NCBI GenBank assembly: GCA_007922195.1
Contig: ML681995.1
Location: forward strand, 13,013,879-13,077,878
Length of the DNA stretch: 64,000 nucleotides
Direction of reading: 5' to 3'
DNA from: Podocnemis expansa
Taxonomy: Eukaryota; Chordata; Testudines; Podocnemididae
This document shows positions 11,440 through 24,613 of the stretch, in pieces (positions within the stretch are counted from its first letter, which is position 1; every line of letters starts with the position of its first letter). A program made the position numbers and the translations under genes. The notes under the pieces were generated by a model. The model was given only the letters and a program-made list of their open reading frames with translations. It was not told where the DNA came from and did no database searches.

Positions 11440-11625
11440 ATCTACAACAGGGGTCTCAAACTCAAATCACCATGAGGGCCGCATGAGGACTAGTACGTTA
11501 GCCCGAGGGCCACATCACTGAAACCTTTCCAAACAACAACATTGCAAATATCAGTAACAGTCATGTCGTTGTGGACCGCAGGAAACAGCTTTAGGGGCTG
11601 CATGTTTGAGGCCCCTGATCTATAA
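11440..11625. mobile_element. hAT-type MITE, CAGGGGTCTCAAAC ends
   Basis: The element is 11448-11617. It is clearly the same family as 2351-2559, sharing the internal text 'gcccgagggccacatcactgaaacctttcc'. It has an 8-base duplication ATCTACAA / ATCTATAA with one mismatch. It is non-coding. Confidence 0.88.
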
Positions 11626-14600
11626 CAACATGAAAATCAAAAGTGATTCTGATTTGGAAGCACTTAAATGGCCCTCCATCTGTCTTTTAAATACCCTAGG
11701 AACTTGCATGATCCTCACTACTGTAGAGTCTGAGCATCTCAGAGTCTTTAATAAATTTAAACCTTTCAACATACCTGTCAAATTTCAGCCTTAGCAACAG
11801 TGACCCAGCATTTGTGACCTCCAAGCCTGCACATTTTCCATGTCTGTGTCTGTGTGTGAGACAGCTGCCCTAAAAAAAAGCTCATTGAGAACACAGGAAA
11901 GTGTCTGCTCAGTAACACAGACTGTAAAAAACACATTACCCTAGCGTTCTGCAATCTTCCTCAGCTCCAGGTCAAACTCGAGATTACATCTGATCTTCAA
12001 GTTAACAGAGAGACCACCTCACCTTGACCTCCTACAACAGCTATTTTTCACCAGAACAGTAGTACTGCAAACCTGAAGAGCATCCTACAGGAGACAGATT
12101 ATTCTACGATTGTGACTGGCCCATCAGTCTGTGATTTGTCAGAGGATGTCCAGATGACCAACCCCACAGCGGCACCCATAGACACAGAGTTCCAGAGACT
12201 GAAGGGGAAAATGGGGAAGGGAGAGAGATCTTTGTGTTCATACTTTATAAATTTGTGCAATGGGGACAGAAAGTCATAATAGGATTAGCTAGACTCTGTG
12301 GACCTAATCATGTAGGTAAGGGTTTGAAAGCCCCATCCCCCTCCTTATCCCTAAACCTGATTAGATCAAACTCATCCCTGCTTCAACTTAATCAGAAGGA
12401 ATCTGACCACTGTGTTATGTTGGCAGACTCTGTGAGGCCCCAGTTTGGCAAGACATTTAAGCAACCACTTAATATTAAGCACATGAATAGTCCCATTGAA
12501 GTCAAAGCCCTTAAGTGCCTTGCTCAATTGGGACTTATGTTGTCAAGTCATATTGCAAATTTTAAATAATTCACTAATGAGAACACATGCACAGCAGCCC
12601 AGGGAACATCAGTCAGCATGTGAATGAATCATGCTACATAAATGTTACCTCCAAATTTCACATACAAAGCAGCATCTGTCAGTGACTGAACAATACAAAA
12701 AAAAAAAAAAAGAAACCTGCAAAATGAGGTGTTCAGAGGGAAAAATACCCAATCATACAAGTGATTAATATTTATAATTCAGTTCTAAAATAATCTCTGT
12801 GTTGCTAAGAGGTGGTTCCAAACTCTAAGCTGTACTCCAAATATGCTTTATTATCGGCACTAAGAATAGTCTAAAGCCCTAGCAAGGTGCTATATAGATC
12901 ACAAATTCAAGTGCGGAGAGAATAAAGTGGGACTGTTTTAAAACCCAGGGCCTGGTTCTGCCCTGTGTTGCACCTGGTTTATACTGGTGGAACTCTATCA
13001 ATTTCAGTGGCACTACACTGATGGAAACTTGGGAGTAATACAGTGAAGAATCTAGCTCCCAATCTCTGATGCAAATGAGAAGCAAGGCTGAGATTATTAC
13101 TCACTCTCACATGATCAAAGCTGCCTAAAATAGTGCATGAGTGCAGTAGATTTCATTGGTGATGTATCAAAACCATGGGCAAGAAAGGCAAACTTCCAAG
13201 AGATGAAGGACTCCTCTCGCCTTCTGAGAATGTACAGCTGAACAAAACTGCAGCAGCAGCACCTGAGTTTGGTTCCAAAGTACAGCACAAGGGGGGCAGA
13301 ACGACTGGCCCATAGTTTCTCTTTTCGCAGGCAGCAATTACGAACTACTTTTGGGCCCCTGTCTACTCCAACCATATTTAGCCAGGGTTGAGAAACAGCT
13401 GGGTAGGAAGAGGAGCTGTGTTTACCTCCAGGCAAGTCTCACACAGTTTATAAGTGAAGCAGACAAAAGACAGACCCCTCCAGCATAAACAGCCCTCCAG
13501 CTCCCCCTTGATCTCTTTCTGCAGCCATCCCTGGGCTTAATTCTAGTTCAATAGGGCCTGCCAAGGCACCCTGACTATTGCCCCTCCTCGGCTAGCTTTC
13601 AAAGTGTCTTTTAGCCCTTCCAAGGCTTGCTCAGGTATTGTCCTCTGATCTGGTACTGCCTCCCAGAGCCTCCTTCCTGGAGACTCTTTGCTTCAGTTCT
13701 TCAGCTGAGTCCTGTTCATAGCTCATCCCCTTTCCAAGGGTATAACAGAATCCAACAATTACTGGTCCTCTTGTGGGTCTGTAGCCCCCCACGCTGGTCT
13801 CCTCTTTTTCTTGGGGTTGTAGCCCCTCCAACTGTGGCTGGTCAGGGGACCCCAGGCCACCTGCTACTTGAGGTCCTGACCAGGACTCTAGAAGTAGCAG
13901 CCACTTGCATCTTCCCTTTAAATATTTGCTGTTGTATTTCCCTGGACCATTTCCCATCTTGGTGCCACTATTGTCCTTGCAGCCTGCCTTCAGCCAAGAA
14001 CACCATCTGTGCTCCTCACTCCATTTTATATGAGCCTGCTGGTTTCTGACTGGTTGTATCCTGCAACGTCTCTGATTGGCTGCTTCCCTGCAGCCTCTCT
14101 AGGCAGCATGGAGGATTCACTTCTTTCCTGGGGCAGGGTGTGGTAGGAACACAAGATTTTCTGTAGCATCTTGCAGTCTAGCACATCCTGTCATATCTGG
14201 ACACTTAATAAGGTGCCTAAATGTGGCCCTGAGACTGCAGTGGGCTGTTACAGAACAAAGATAAGGGAATTGAGAAACTAATCTTAAGCCCTGCAAGTAG
14301 AATGCCATGACTGTCGTGACAGCAAGAAGGCAAGCTTTCCAACTGGACTTCACTGGAGCTGGATGTGCTCAAGGGAATAGGCAGTAGAAGTCTGAACTGT
14401 GGCAATGAATGCAGCGCAGACCCACAGACTGAGAACTTTGTTTTTACCCTAGGCTTTTCAGTGCCAGAGTCAGCTCTTGCTGACACCACTGCAAGTCAGG
14501 AGAATTTCTGACTGCCCTGGAGCTTGCCTTTAGCTACACTGAAGGTAAACCTGGCTGAAGTTTGGCCGAATAAAATAGTGTCTGGCAAAAGAAAAGACCC

Positions 14601-15871
14601 GATCAGAAATGGCATTAATATCTTCTGCACTGCCCTGGTATCTGGCAATAATTTTAGCAAACACCCACATGGTGCTGGACAGCTGAATTTCTCATACTCA
14701 GCCCTCTGTTCAGATTCATGGGTGCTTGTGTCTTGTAAAACTCAGTCATTGGCTTCAAAAGGCAAGTGGCTGAGTTCTCTTAGTCAGATCTGTGTCCAGT
14801 TACAGAAGGGAGGAAAAGCCCTCCATCTGAGCACATTCCTCTGTGGGACAGTAATGTACTGGGAGCAATGCGAAGAATGAATGGAGACCTTGCATTCTCC
14901 CAATGCAATAGTCAATAACAATGAGTTAACTTGGGAGATGCTGACTTAACAGCTTTTTGCCATTGGCCATTGATATGATTGTGTGGCTCAGATTCCCAGA
15001 AGCTGTCTTCTCACACATTTGTCTTGCAGCCTGTGGCTAGATATAACAGGTGCCTCTCCAAGCTGCAGGGAACAGTTTTATCTTTTTTTGCATGTCTGAT
15101 CCCACCTGCTCACTGCTGGCCCTGGGGCAGAATGGAGAAAGATGTGATAACCTTGCAAAGAAATGTGGCATGGAAGGTTTGCCTTGCTTATTAAGTTCTA
15201 AGAACGTGGTTCAAAACCCAGAGACAACCTTGCTCCCCAATGCTGCAAGCACTCCTCCTGCACAGCACCTATTGAGGCCAGCTAGTGCATATGGGTGTAG
15301 CTCAAGTGAAGTTAACAGAGTTGTGCCTACTTGCTCCAGTAAAGGCTCTGCCCCAGTGTGAATGCCTCCAGGCATGCAATGCACTGATGTGGCCCTTAAT
15401 TAACCATCTTTTAGAGCAAATGCTTGGCCCCACTGTGAATCCACTCAGCTGCATTGGGATGAATTTTGGGTGTGTTCCCGTGACTGGAATTCCTTTGCTG
15501 GCTGTCAGGATTCAGCAGGGAGGGACGCTGTTGAAGCAGCAGCTGGAGTTTAAGATCTTCCTTGATTGCAACTCTGTCCCCACATCCTTTGAAAGTGGTT
15601 CATTGGGCTGGAGTGCTCTGAATAATGTTGTCTATGCAGAGTGCAACATCCCTGCAGCACATCAGCTGCCTAAGACTTTCCATTGGGAGGCTGCTGCTGG
15701 TGTACTCTTGTGACATGTATTAGCCTTGAAATGTTTCCTTTCTCCATTACTGCTGAAATGCAAATGACTTCACAACAAATGGCTGTGTTCAGCCTTCATC
15801 CACTGATATTAATGGCAAGTCTGCAACTAGCTTAAAGAGGGGCAGGATTGGACTAATCTGCAGAGGTGGGT
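11626..15871. other. Unassigned DNA; possible LTR-like block at 13470-14110
   Basis: A poly(A) run sits near 12699-12712. Text at 12950-13070 belongs to the dispersed short palindrome family ('tttatactggtggaactc', 'agtggcactacactgatg'). The T/C-rich block 13470-14110 resembles the antisense of LTR-type repeats but shows no ends. The remaining frames have no domain or splice support. Confidence 0.35.
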
Positions 15872-16075
15872 GAATGGACCACAATTTCCAAAGGGATAGC
15901 CGTGTTAGTCTAGTCCAGCAAAAAAACAAGGATTCATGTGGCACTTTAAGACTAACAGATTTATTTTTCGCATGAGCTTTCGTGGGAGAAAATCCTCCCA
16001 CGAAAGCTCATGCGAAAAATAAATCTGTTAGTCTTAAAGTGCCACATGACTCCTTGTTTTTTTGAAAGGACCACA
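15872..16075 (-). mobile_element. Penelope-like fold-back copy
   Basis: The element is 15884-16063. The family tail 'ttccaaagggatagccgtgttagtctagtccagc' is at the left, so the minus strand is sense. The parts 15922-15993 and 15994-16062 are near-perfect reverse complements meeting at 'ggagaaaatcctcccacg', a hairpin with arms of about 70 bases. The flanks carry a 12-base duplication GAATGGACCACA / GAAAGGACCACA (15872-15883 and 16064-16075). Confidence 0.85.
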
Positions 16076-16826
16076 GCTGTACTTGCAAACTGAGCACCTG
16101 TGGTGTCACTGCTGCTTGCAGGTCTTAGCGCTTGTTCTTCCTAAACACCCAGGTTAGCAGTGTTTCAGTTGTAGGAACATTCACAAATAATAGAAGTGAT
16201 AACTTCTCAGATACACTTGGTTGAAAACTCCCTGAAGAATGGTGCATTTATAGAAAGAGTAATAGACATGGCCAGTCCTATGGGTAGTGACAGACACATG
16301 CCTCTCTCCTCTGATCCCGAGTTCTGTAATCTAAGAATTTCTCCAACTGTGGCCTATACTTTCAAAGTCACTAATCATTTTGGATGAATCCATATTTGGG
16401 TGCCCAACCAGAGACTCCTCAAAGCAGCCTTGTTGTCATAAAACTGATCCATTTGCCCTCTGAACATTAAAACCCTCTCTGACATCTCATGACAGCATCT
16501 CCAAAATTACTAGCTGTTTTTGGAAATTTAGACCTCTAAACTAGCTGAGTTATTTATTTATACACCCTAGGAGATCAGAGAAAGAGATTTGTATCATAAC
16601 TTCTATTTTAGAAACTTGAGAGTTTTTTAGGTTAGATGGGGCAACAAAGAGGGTATATGAAGCTACAAATGGTACTTGTTTGCATCCTTCATAAGCAAGA
16701 TGGTGCAGTCTTATTGTGATAAAATGGAAGCTCTGTGATCATACATTCTCTGGCCAGAAGTGATGACTTTGATCATCTCATGTCACCTCCTGTGTACACA
16801 GACAGTAGAATTTTTCACAGGAGATG

Positions 16827-17234
16827 GATTAAGTCAGGGGTGTCAAACATGCAGCCTGCAGGCCAAATGTAGCCAGTGAATTTCTTCTATCTGCCTGTGA
16901 CTGTGCTCTGTGGGACCACACTCTCTCCCTAACAGACAGAAAGAGTGGTCTCGCATACCCAGCACTCCACAGTGCTGCAAAAGTGTCAGGACTTGTGACA
17001 TCACGGAGCACTGGGTATGTGAGACTAGGCTCTGCCAGACCACGCTCTCCCACTAACAGAGAAAGTGAGAGAGAAAGAGAAGTATCGTGGAGTGCAGTTT
17101 CACATACACGGCAGTCTGTGATGCCGTGAGAGTACCATAGTATTTCAATTTATGGTATGTACAGCCTACCTGAAGCACATTTAAGTCAAATCTGGCCTGC
17201 CGTAGCAAATGAGTTTGACACCCCTGGATTAAAT
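16827..17234. mobile_element. hAT-type element, CAGGGGTGTCAAAC ends
   Basis: The element is 16835-17226. It starts CAGGGGTGTCAAACATG and ends GAGTTTGACACCCCTG, with an 8-base duplication GATTAAGT / GATTAAAT. Inside, the two blocks 'ctctccctaacagacagaaagagtg' and 'ctctcccactaacagagaaagtgag' suggest an internal duplication. It is non-coding. Confidence 0.88.
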
Positions 17235-17532
17235 CATATCTCTGAGAAGGGTCTCTAATCTTGTTTTTAAAAAAACTCATGCAATGGGGAATCTGCCAGC
17301 TCCTGGGAACTATTCCAGTGTTTAATTGCCCTCACTGCTAGGAAACAGCATCTTATTTCAAGGTTGAATTTTTATAACTTCAGCTTCCAGCAATTGGACT
17401 TGTTACCCCTCTGTATGCAAGCCTGAAAAGCCTCAGATATCAACTCTCTTCCATGTGTTAAGTACCTGTACACAGTAATGAAATCACTTCTCAGCCTTCT
17501 CTATGATAATCTGAGTAAGACAAGCTTGTGAA

Positions 17533-17645
17533 GGGTATATTTACACAGCAATTGAAAACCTGCAGCTAGCCAACATCGGCTGACTTGGATTCACAGGGTG
17601 TGGGGCTGTTTAACTATCATGTAGACTTCCAGGCTTGGCCTACAG
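17533..17645. mobile_element. Old short MITE (low confidence)
   Basis: The block from 'gggtatatttacacagcaatt' to 'tatcatgtagacttccagg' has termini resembling the TATGTCTACAC group, with a short palindrome core. It is diverged and has no clear target duplication. Confidence 0.35.
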
Positions 17646-20448
17646 TCCAACCTCTGGCACCCGCCCAGCCCCACTTCAGACTTATTGAACTATCTTAATT
17701 CCGTGAGGCTTGTCCAGGATAGTCTCAATATCACACCAGCCACATCATACGTCTCCTCCTATGTAAGCATCCAACTCCTCTTGTTTGTTACTTGGTTCCT
17801 TGCATAACAATAAAAAAAAGTGTTCCTTACATGCTGCTTTGTGCTTAAATTTGTTGTGTATGTAGCTTTGGGGTTGATATATTTAGCGTTTTTCAGATGG
17901 TTGCCCAATTAACACCTCCCACTTCATGATTAGTTTAAAGCCCTCCTGCCTACCCTAGCCAGTCTATCGCTCAGGACCCTTACTACCGAAATGGAGGTTA
18001 TCTGAATCATACAGCTTGTCTCCTCACAGTAGGTCATCAAAGTTTCACAAAACCAAAGCTTTCTCCTACACCACTCACCAACTGTTATGCACCAGTAGCT
18101 TTTGCCTTCTTTCTTCTCTTGCTTGAAGCAGAACAGGAAGAATTCCCAAAAAGGTTGCCAGGACAGTCTCTCCTGCAGCTCCATTCCCAGATCCCCAAGT
18201 CTTCTGGGTTCTGCAGAATTGGGTCTGAAATGGAGCCACTGGTTCTAAAGTGGGTTGCCATCTCTCCTGGCTGCTGACTTGTTTGTGTAGATAGCATCAT
18301 AGACTTAAAAGGCAGGTTGCATTGTACACTAGTAGCAGGTTCAGAATATTCTTCAAGGTTGGCTCTTAGAAGAACATTACAGTCGTGCAGCCCACAGATA
18401 AAAAGTGAAGCAAGTGACTTTTGTATTATAGAAGAGGTTGTAAAGGCCACTGCGGCTATGCGGGACTCCTAAAATATTTAACTTTTATGAAGCATTAAGA
18501 GATACCTATCCTTTTGTGATGATGCCCCATGATCCTGCATGTTACAATGATCCATAGAGCCTATAAACTATATAGCCATAGGCCCTTTAAACATCCTAGA
18601 TATAGAAGTGAGATCTTTGGCCTATCAAGGGCTGAGAGTCAGCTCCTAAAGGTAGTTAGAAACCTAAACTCTGTTGCAATCCACAGAAGTTAGGCTACTA
18701 AATACCTTTGAGGAGCTGGCCCTAGATCTTCAGCCAGTATAAACCACAACAGCTCTGTTGACGCTGCTTACAAGTTGAGGATCTGTCCCCAAAAGTTCAG
18801 ACTGTTACAGTCCTTCCAAAGGAGCCACAGACTTAACCACTTAGCTGTCCTTTCTTTCATTAGGGCAATAGCCGTGGACCTGGGTTCATTTCTGTTTCTG
18901 CAACTTTAACTTCTGAAGCAGGAAAGGCCCCAGCAGAGCTAAAAGTGACCATACCTTGTGAAAGCTTTCTGCTTGCTTTTGTCACTTTTCTCATTCTCCT
19001 TCACTAATAAGCTGGCCTAATTAGCATCCTTTGAAGCCAATTGCATTGTCCACAGCCTATTCATCTGGCTTATGCCAATATGACCTAGTTATTAGAGTCC
19101 TGGTCACAATATACCCTTTGATTTGATGGGTAGTACAAGTAGAATGGGTACAACAAGCAGGTCATTTGACATACGATGGTAGTAAATGAAAAACAAGCAA
19201 TATACAGCTGGACCTATACATCTCTTGCACAGGCTTTTCCTAACTAAATGCATGTCAGACTTTTCAATGTGAGGTTGTAAACATTTTGCCTACATTCTCG
19301 TCTCATGGTCTTTAATGCTGTCTAGCAGGAGGAGACGTGTCTGCTTCAATGAACTCAATGTTGAAGGTTGGTTTAAGTGACAGTGAAGGGGGCTAGGAAA
19401 AGATAATATATGAAAACACACAAAGACAACAAAACCAAATTGGGACTGTTTTCACATTTAGATATTTATTATATTTTCCCCTTCAGTCTTCATAGAGAAC
19501 TCTGACTCATGAATCTTGAAAAGAGCAGTGGGTGTGCCTAGAATGGATTTTAGTTGAATGGATGTGTGTATTCAAGTTGGAGAAAGTAAGGTTTATGACG
19601 CTTGTCAGTGCATCTCCTTGTAGCTTTTTATGGTTTTTGAAGTTTCATACTGCTTCAAAGGAGGAGAAGCAGTGACTTGTGCTGTACAGATTACAAAGCC
19701 TTTCAAAACACCAGTCTGCCGAAATAATATACAGTGCTATCAGAGTCCATCTGAAAGTCTGCTTAACATGTTTTCACTCTCTCATCCTAATAAAATATCA
19801 TTTGGCACTTGCAAGTTCTTCCACAGATTGGAAAGCACTACACAGAAGTCACTAAATATATTAACACTAATGTAATAATTAATTAATTTATCACTAATAA
19901 GCCAGTGTTTAATGATTGGGAACTCTGCTAAAAGTTGAGTGACTTCCTCATGAAATTCCAAATTAATCCACTGTATGCAATGGGCCAACCCCAACCCTGG
20001 GAACTCTTCCACTATAGGCAATAGAGTATTTTGCTGTCTGATGACAAGCCTGATGAATAGCTAGGAAAGCCTCTGATGAAATAAAAAAAATTATCCTCCA
20101 GGTCTGGAAGATTAAACTGTGGGTCATCTAACTGTACCTTTCACAGCCTTTTGTCTTATAAACTTTCCATAGTATGCTAATAAACAATGGAGCCTACTAA
20201 CATATCGGCAATGGTCTTAACACCACTTAAAAGTCCTTGATGTCATCAGAGATATTCTTACACTGCACAAAATTCACCTTTATGGAGAGGAACAACATAA
20301 GATCTATGAATCATTATAAGTCTTTCTGCACAAGTGTAATATACAGTGTTCAAATGGGAGACAGAGAAACTGGTCATGCCTTTCTGCCTGCTAGTAGGGG
20401 AAGCTGAAGAGCAATTTGAACTGATAATGCATTGTTGTGCTGTAAATG
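17646..20448. other. Unassigned intergenic DNA
   Basis: A minus-strand frame near 18085-18184 has a donor-like GTGAGT at its end, but the matching frame carries a stop, so it is not called. Text at 18720-18790 ('cagccagtataaacc') looks like another dispersed palindrome copy. Nothing else is recognised. Confidence 0.35.
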
Positions 20449-20508
20449 CAGAGGGCTAGACTAGACAACCTCAGTAGGTCTCTTCCAGTCATATGATTCT
20501 ATCATTCT
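20449..20508 (+). mobile_element. CR1 LINE 3' tail fragment
   Basis: The text 'gggctagactagacaacctcagtaggtctcttccagtc' followed by 'atgattctatcattct' is the CR1 3' end with its short terminal repeat. The copy is heavily 5'-truncated, as is usual for CR1. Confidence 0.75.
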
Positions 20509-20937
20509 ACACTTCTGCCTCTCTCCCTCCAAATTCAAAGAAGCTAGCAATTGTGTGGGTTAAGTGACCCAAAAAATCTTTCCAGAAGTGATGTCCTTAG
20601 TGTTCCAGTTAAGGACAAAAATTTTGCTTTTGCAATTTAAACAGTTTATCTAAGAGGAAAATCACTGAAGAAATGCTAAAGAAAAATTGTTTAATGATAG
20701 AAGGAGCATATATTCTGTGAAATTAAATACCCAAAGAGCCATTGGCAGGAAGACATTTAAATCTGAAGTTCAGGCTGTCATTGATTGGTTATCACCAGAA
20801 AGAGCCAAACTCATCCATTAGTCTGCTGAAATTAATAAAGTTACAACAGCACCAAAACTGGCCCTGTGGCTTTAAACTACAGTTTAAATGAAATGATAAA
20901 TGATGAGATAAAACAATCCACCATGGATCTCAGAAGC

Positions 20938-21265
20938 TATGTTCACACACAGTGGGTTATTTCGATACAAGTTGTTATATAGGTGTTATTTCAAAATAAG
21001 TTAATTCGAATTAAGAAAATGTTAATTCGAATTAAGGAAAAAAGCTTAAAGTGAAATAGCAGGTTCGGACAACAGTTATTTCGAAACGAGTCACCGTTGT
21101 TTCGAAATAACATGTGCAGACGGGATTGTTTCATCACCAAATCGGGTTTAAGTTGTTTCGAAACAACGCCGTTGTTTCGAAACAACAGTACGTCGTGTGA
21201 ACATGGCGTTTCTTATTTCGAAACAACCTCTGTTGTTTCGAAATAAGACTGCTGTGTGAACACAC
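20938..21265. mobile_element. Palindromic MITE, GTTCACACACAGT ends, TTTCGAAA core
   Basis: The left end 'tgttcacacacagtgggtta' and right end 'ctgctgtgtgaacacaccc' are inverted repeats. The interior is an array of self-complementary blocks built on TTATTTCGAAATAA and GTTGTTTCGAAACAAC. An internal 'gtgtgaacatgg' near 21197 looks like a third copy of the terminus, so the element may be compound. It has no coding capacity. Confidence 0.7.
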
Positions 21266-21381
21266 CCAGAGAGTCAGTCCTGCAGAAATGTATTCTCATT
21301 TCAGAGGGGCATCCTATTATGCTAGGCACTGTACCAACACAAGATAGCATCTGCCCTGATGTTCTAACAGTTTAAATGGAC

Positions 21382-21566
21382 CACTGGTTTTCAAACTTTT
21401 CTCCTTGGGACCCAGTTTAAAAAAAGCATTTATGCCCATGACCCCAAAATTACATCTTTGAGCAATGCATTCTAGTCTTGGCGGCGGCAGTAGGTGGCAC
21501 TGCAACCTAGTACCTGAAAGTCTGCGACCCAGTACTGGATCCAAACCCGTGGTTTGAAACCCACTA
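21382..21566. mobile_element. Older hAT-type MITE, CACTGGTTTTCAAAC ends
   Basis: The left end 'cactggttttcaaac' and right end 'gtttgaaacccact', with internal text shared with 6025-6209 and 58014-58178 ('gcaatgcattc', 'gacccagtactgg'). No clean target duplication is seen, which fits its greater divergence. Confidence 0.65.
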
Positions 21567-22849
21567 AAATACATCATTTAAAAAGATCTGGAGGAGAAAA
21601 AGGTGAAGTGTCTTGTCCAAGGTCAACAGCAGAACAAAAAAGAGAAGCCAAGACTGCTGATTCCCAGCCTGGCACCCATCTGCTGGGTGGCATTTCCCCT
21701 TTAGAAGGTACAAGGCCTTTCCTTGGTCAGATTTAAGACTCTGTTAGGAAGTAAAGTATAGACAAGACTACTACAGAGCACTGTAAAGAGTCTCATGCTG
21801 GATAATGAGACTCATATGTGAAAGAGTATTGCTTATAATCTATCTGGAGATACGATGCCTCTTGATTGGAGTCTGAGGACCACCTCTGAGAGAACTTGCC
21901 AGAGGTAACTGAGTCCAGTAAGCTATATGAAAACGTGATGGCATCTGCTACAGTTGGATCAATTTACACAACCTTTATTTTGATCCAGCTCCATTGGCCA
22001 GGGAACTTCCCAAATCAGGTGCTTAGTTGGAATCAAGTCACAATTTTACAAGGACATAAACTGGGCAAGGCATATTAATGCTGGGTAAGGTCAGGCACAC
22101 TAAAATTAGCTGCAGCATACTTTCCCTGAAACCGATGGCTAATCAAGCTGATGTGGAATATTTTCCTTCTTCAAAACACTCCAGAAATTACTCCTGATTC
22201 TTATAATCAAATGCTCCCTGACTTGTGTAAAAGAGGGGCAAATGCATCAGCTGGCCACACAAAGGGAGGAGCTGGAGGTCAGACCATTGCACCTTTGAGG
22301 TAGCCTGGCACAAAGAGTCATTGGGCAGCTAGATGAGCCCTTGGGGAGTCTTTCTAACAGTTTCTGTATGATGCACAGAGACTGGGGATGCATCGACAGC
22401 ACTCCATGACCAGATGGAGATGACATAGGGATGGGCAGAAGGCATCATGAACAGTACTGTGTCCCTGCAGTAGCTCCCAGAAGAAAGCTTTGAACACAGA
22501 TACACAAAATAAGGCAGTGCCAGCAGCCTTTTCCCAGGGTATTTCTTCACTGATGGAGGCGAAATCGCCACTGTCAGCCCGATGTTCCAGGCACAATTAG
22601 CAGCGAGTGTGTACTCACTGCTGCACTCCCAGAAGTCAGCGCTGGAAGTTCTGGCCCCCAGAAGGTGTAGGGGAAAGCTGATCACAAGTCACTTGCCATT
22701 GGCTTCCCTGAGTGTGTCCCAGCAGCTTAGAAAGTCAAAGGCAAGGCATTTTAAGCACCTTGCATAAATGCCAGTCAACTGCTGCCAAAAAGCTGCCCAA
22801 GTGTAGACTAGTACCCTGTCTCCAATAGCCCCATACTCCCTCAACAGAG
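21567..22849. other. Unassigned DNA with one GC-balanced block
   Basis: Open frames of 80-118 codons overlap on the minus strand at 22329-22685, but neither has a domain or splice sites. The block ends near 22810 with 'gtgtagactagtaccc', which resembles a MITE terminus, so the region may be an unlisted repeat. Confidence 0.35.
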
Positions 22850-24405
22850 GAATGAGATGAGACTCAAAAAGCTTGGCTTGTTTAGCCTAACCAAAAGGAG
22901 ATGGGGGGAGATATGATTGCTCTCTATAAATATGTCAGAGGGATAAATGCCAGGGAGGAGGAGAAGTTGAACTCAGCACCAATGTTGACAGAAGAACTAA
23001 TGGATATAAACTGGCCTTCAGGAAGTTTAGACTTGAACTTAGATGCAGGTTTCTATCCATCAGAGGAGTGAAGCTCTGGAGGAGCCCTCCAAAGGCAGCA
23101 ATGAGGGCAAAAACTTAGCTGGTTTCAAAATTGAGCTTGATACATTCATGGAAGGGATGGTATAATGGGACAGACTAGTCTGGCAATTGACTGATATTTA
23201 ACTCCTGGTGGTGGATATGCCAATGGATGACTAATGGGGTAGGGTCTGAGTTGTTACCATGAGATCTTTCTGATGAGTCTTGCTCACCTGCTCAGGGGTT
23301 TAGCTGATCACCTTATTGGGGTTTGTAAGGAATTTTCCCCCAGTGCAGATTGGCAAAGGCTCTGGTTTGGCTTGTGGGGTTTGTTTTGTTTTTGCCTTCC
23401 TCTGTAGCATGGGGCACAGTTCACTTGCTGGTGGATACCCTAGGTACGTCTATATTGGCAAATTAGTCTGGATTAAGGAGGCTTAATCCAGACTAATTTA
23501 GCCCATGGCCATACTAGGCTTTCCCTAGTTCGAATTAAGAAATTTCTTAGATCAAACTAAGGAATGCTTAGTTCCAACTAATAAGTACTGGCACTTAGTC
23601 CAAACTCAAGTGCTTAGTTTGAACTAGGCACGATGTGGAACAGGACTAATGCTTAGTTTGGCTTTAAGAAGTCCAAACTAAGCCAGTTAGTTTGAACTAA
23701 CCTTGAATTCTAATTCAAACTAAGCATTAGTTCAAACTAGAATGTGCAGTTACTTCGAACTCAGAAGTGTGAGGTTAGTTTGAACTAACCTCAGGTTTGT
23801 TCAAATTAAGCTCAAACTTCTTAGTTCGGACTAACAAGTCCGAACTAAGTTTGGTTGACGTAGACGTAGCCCCTGTGTCTTAAAGTCTGCCAAAGGAAAC
23901 CCTCAGTGGCAAAGAGAGCTTTCAGCGCAAATTGTAGCCCCTTTTACAAGCTGCCCCTGAAATGCCTAGTGGCAGCAGCTTTCTGCAGCTGAGGAGATGC
24001 TCTTCTGGAAGCCACTGCCAAAACTGACTTCGGTGGCCAGTTTTTGCAGCAGTGGGGACTGCTTCTGTAGACTCCTGCTCTAAAATTGCCCCAGAAGGAA
24101 GTTTTTCTTCAGTGGCAGGAGCTAGTCTAACTTGCATTGCTATCAAAAGTGCTGCTGCTGTAGAGAAACCTCAGCAGCTGTGGGAAGCCCCAGCACCAGT
24201 GGCTGAAAAGGAGAGGGGCTCCCCTGTATGATGCATGGTTGGGAGGGCTCCCAACTGTGTTGTGGCGCTAAAAGGGTTGAGAACTGCTGGGTTAGAGCTT
24301 TACAACAGAAGGAGGTTGCTGAGGATCTGTGGCCTGCACTGTGCAGGAGGTCAGACTAGATGATCATATTGGTCCCCTCTGACCTCAGAATCTATGTGTG
24401 AGCTT
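22850..24405 (+). mobile_element. CR1 LINE 3' region, interrupted
   Basis: CR1 3' text runs from 'aatgagatgagactcaaaaagcttggcttgtttagcc' (22850) to about 23442, and resumes near 24291 with 'ggttgctgaggatctgtggcctgcactgtgcaggaggtcagactagatgatca', ending in 'gacctcagaatctatgtg'. Between them lie a palindromic MITE (23443-23872) and a GC-richer block to about 24290 that ends with a hAT-like 'ggttgagaactgctg'. The interruptions are therefore younger than the CR1 copy. Confidence 0.8.
23443..23872. mobile_element. Palindromic MITE, GGTACGTCTATATT ends, TTAGTTTGAACTAA core
   Basis: The ends 'ggtacgtctatattgg' and 'gttgacgtagacgtagcc' are inverted. The core is built of TTAGTYYRAACTAA-type units, as at 882-1299, with which it shares the opening 'ggcaaattagt'. 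It is inserted in the CR1 copy. Confidence 0.72.
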
Positions 24406-24613
24406 CACCTTCTCAGTCCCTACCCTGGAAGGAACTGCTCCTGAGAGCTAGGATGCTTGTTCCAGGTGTAAATGCCTACACAAGTTGCAGAGCAGTGAAA
24501 AGTGGGCCCATGGGATCCATTCCAACGTCAAAAAACCTCAGGCCATATCCTCTGCTCATGTAAATCTGCAGAAGTCAATGGAGGTATAACATATACCAGC
24601 TAAGGGTTAAAAG

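Noticed and set aside
18085..18184. Minus-strand frame ending at a strong GTGAGT donor
   Set aside because: The frame with plausible protein composition has a stop just before the donor. The other frame has no supported acceptor.
22329..22685. 118-codon minus-strand frame
   Set aside because: A second frame of 80 codons overlaps it. Neither shows a known domain or splice sites, and the block ends with a MITE-like terminus.
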